DNA of 6,083 nucleotides, taken from NCBI GenBank assembly GCA_937995555.1, contig CALKJX010000094.1, positions 1-6,083 on the forward strand, given 5' to 3'. This stretch comes from an uncultured Elioraea sp. (GTDB lineage: Bacteria; Pseudomonadota; Alphaproteobacteria; Acetobacterales; Acetobacteraceae). This document shows positions 5,692 to 6,083 of this stretch, piece by piece (position 1 is the first letter of the stretch; the number at the start of each line of letters is the position of its first letter). Position numbers and translations under genes: made by a program. Under the pieces are notes generated by a model. That model was not told the DNA's origin, ran no database searches, and saw only the letters and a list, made by a program, of their open reading frames with translations.

Positions 5692-6083
5692 GCGGCCGCG
5701 CGAGCACCACGGCATCGCTCCCATCCGGGTAGTAGCGGCGGCGCCGGCCCGCCTCGCGGAAACCGTCCGCCGCGTAGAGGCATCGCGCGGCGAGGTTCGC
5801 CTCCGCGACCTCCAGGAACAGCCGAGCGGCGCCGCGCCGCGCGGCTTCGTGGGCGGTCGCGGCCAGCAGGTGCCGGCCGATGCCGCGTCGCGTGCGGGCC
5901 GGCGCGACGCCGAGCGTAACGATCTCGGCCTCGTCGGCGGCGACGCGGGCGAGCACGAACCCGGCCGGCTCCGCGTCCAGCGTCGCGATCAGCGCGAAGG
6001 CGCCAGGCATGGCGAGCAGGCGCGCCATCGCCGGTTCGTTCCACGGGGCGGCGGGAAAGGCGGCCTGGTGCAGGGCGGCAAGC
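5669..6083 (-). CDS. rimI: Ribosomal protein S18-alanine N-acetyltransferase RimI (5' end outside window)
   Basis: RimI acetylates the N-terminal alanine of ribosomal protein S18 with acetyl-CoA. The ATG at 6026-6028 is internal: the same frame stays open to the right edge and encodes LAALHQAAFPAAPWNEPA, which matches the start of the GNAT fold in RimI (xxHxxxFPxPW). About 137 residues are present and probably only a few are missing. The core shows EIVTLGVAPARTRRGIGRHL, with the acetyl-CoA P-loop RRGIGR, then FLEVAEANLAARCLYAADGF, and the C-terminal RRRYYPDGSDAVVLARPL typical of RimI. In many alphaproteobacteria rimI follows tsaB, which may lie beyond the right edge. The 3' end overlaps the convergent TusA-like gene by 23 bp. 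Another small GNAT enzyme is possible, but the YYPDGSDAVVL ending favours RimI. Confidence 0.87.
   Translation of the reverse strand, partial: LAALHQAAFPAAPWNEPAMARLLAMPGAFALIATLDAEPAGFVLARVAADEAEIVTLGVAPARTRRGIGRHLLAATAHEAARRGAARLFLEVAEANLAARCLYAADGFREAGRRRRYYPDGSDAVVLARPLTPPSSG

Overview
The window is visibly GC-rich, with dense genes and long spurious reading frames opposite real ones. The gene set is MucR/Ros, a Fur/Mur-type regulator without the CxxC zinc motif, OlsB, CcmI and RimI. Together they point to an alphaproteobacterium, most likely Rhodospirillales or Acetobacterales. This placement is inferred from protein families, not from a database match.

Layout from left to right. (1) Bases 2-937, plus strand: the 3' part of ccmI, the last component of cytochrome c maturation; the rest of a ccm operon should lie to the left. 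(2) Bases 944-3181, minus strand, only 6 bp from ccmI and convergent with it: a large cysteine-free, repeat-rich exported protein with a signal peptide and a C-terminal PEP-CTERM (VPEP) sorting signal. (3) Bases 3338-4746, minus strand: fur followed by olsB, joined by an ATGA stop/start overlap. (4) Bases 4895-5311, minus strand: mucR, upstream of fur in the same direction. (5) Bases 5428-5691, plus strand: a small TusA-like protein transcribed divergently from mucR. (6) Bases 5669-6083, minus strand: rimI, overlapping the end of the TusA-like gene and running off the right edge.

The central theme is regulation plus envelope. A MucR-type global regulator, a Fur-family metal regulator, the first enzyme of ornithine-lipid synthesis and a surface or exported protein all lie on one strand. 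The fur-olsB overlap suggests translational coupling of a metal sensor with a membrane-lipid enzyme. Whether Fur or MucR controls the lipid gene or the PEP-CTERM gene cannot be read from the sequence.

No tRNA, rRNA, CRISPR array, insertion sequence, phage gene or attachment site was seen. No stretch above 300 bases lacks a gene. I found no convincing wholly new system. The most unusual items are the PEP-CTERM repeat protein, the MucR finger that lacks canonical zinc ligands, a dyad around the mucR -35 box, and GC-rich inverted repeats at gene ends.
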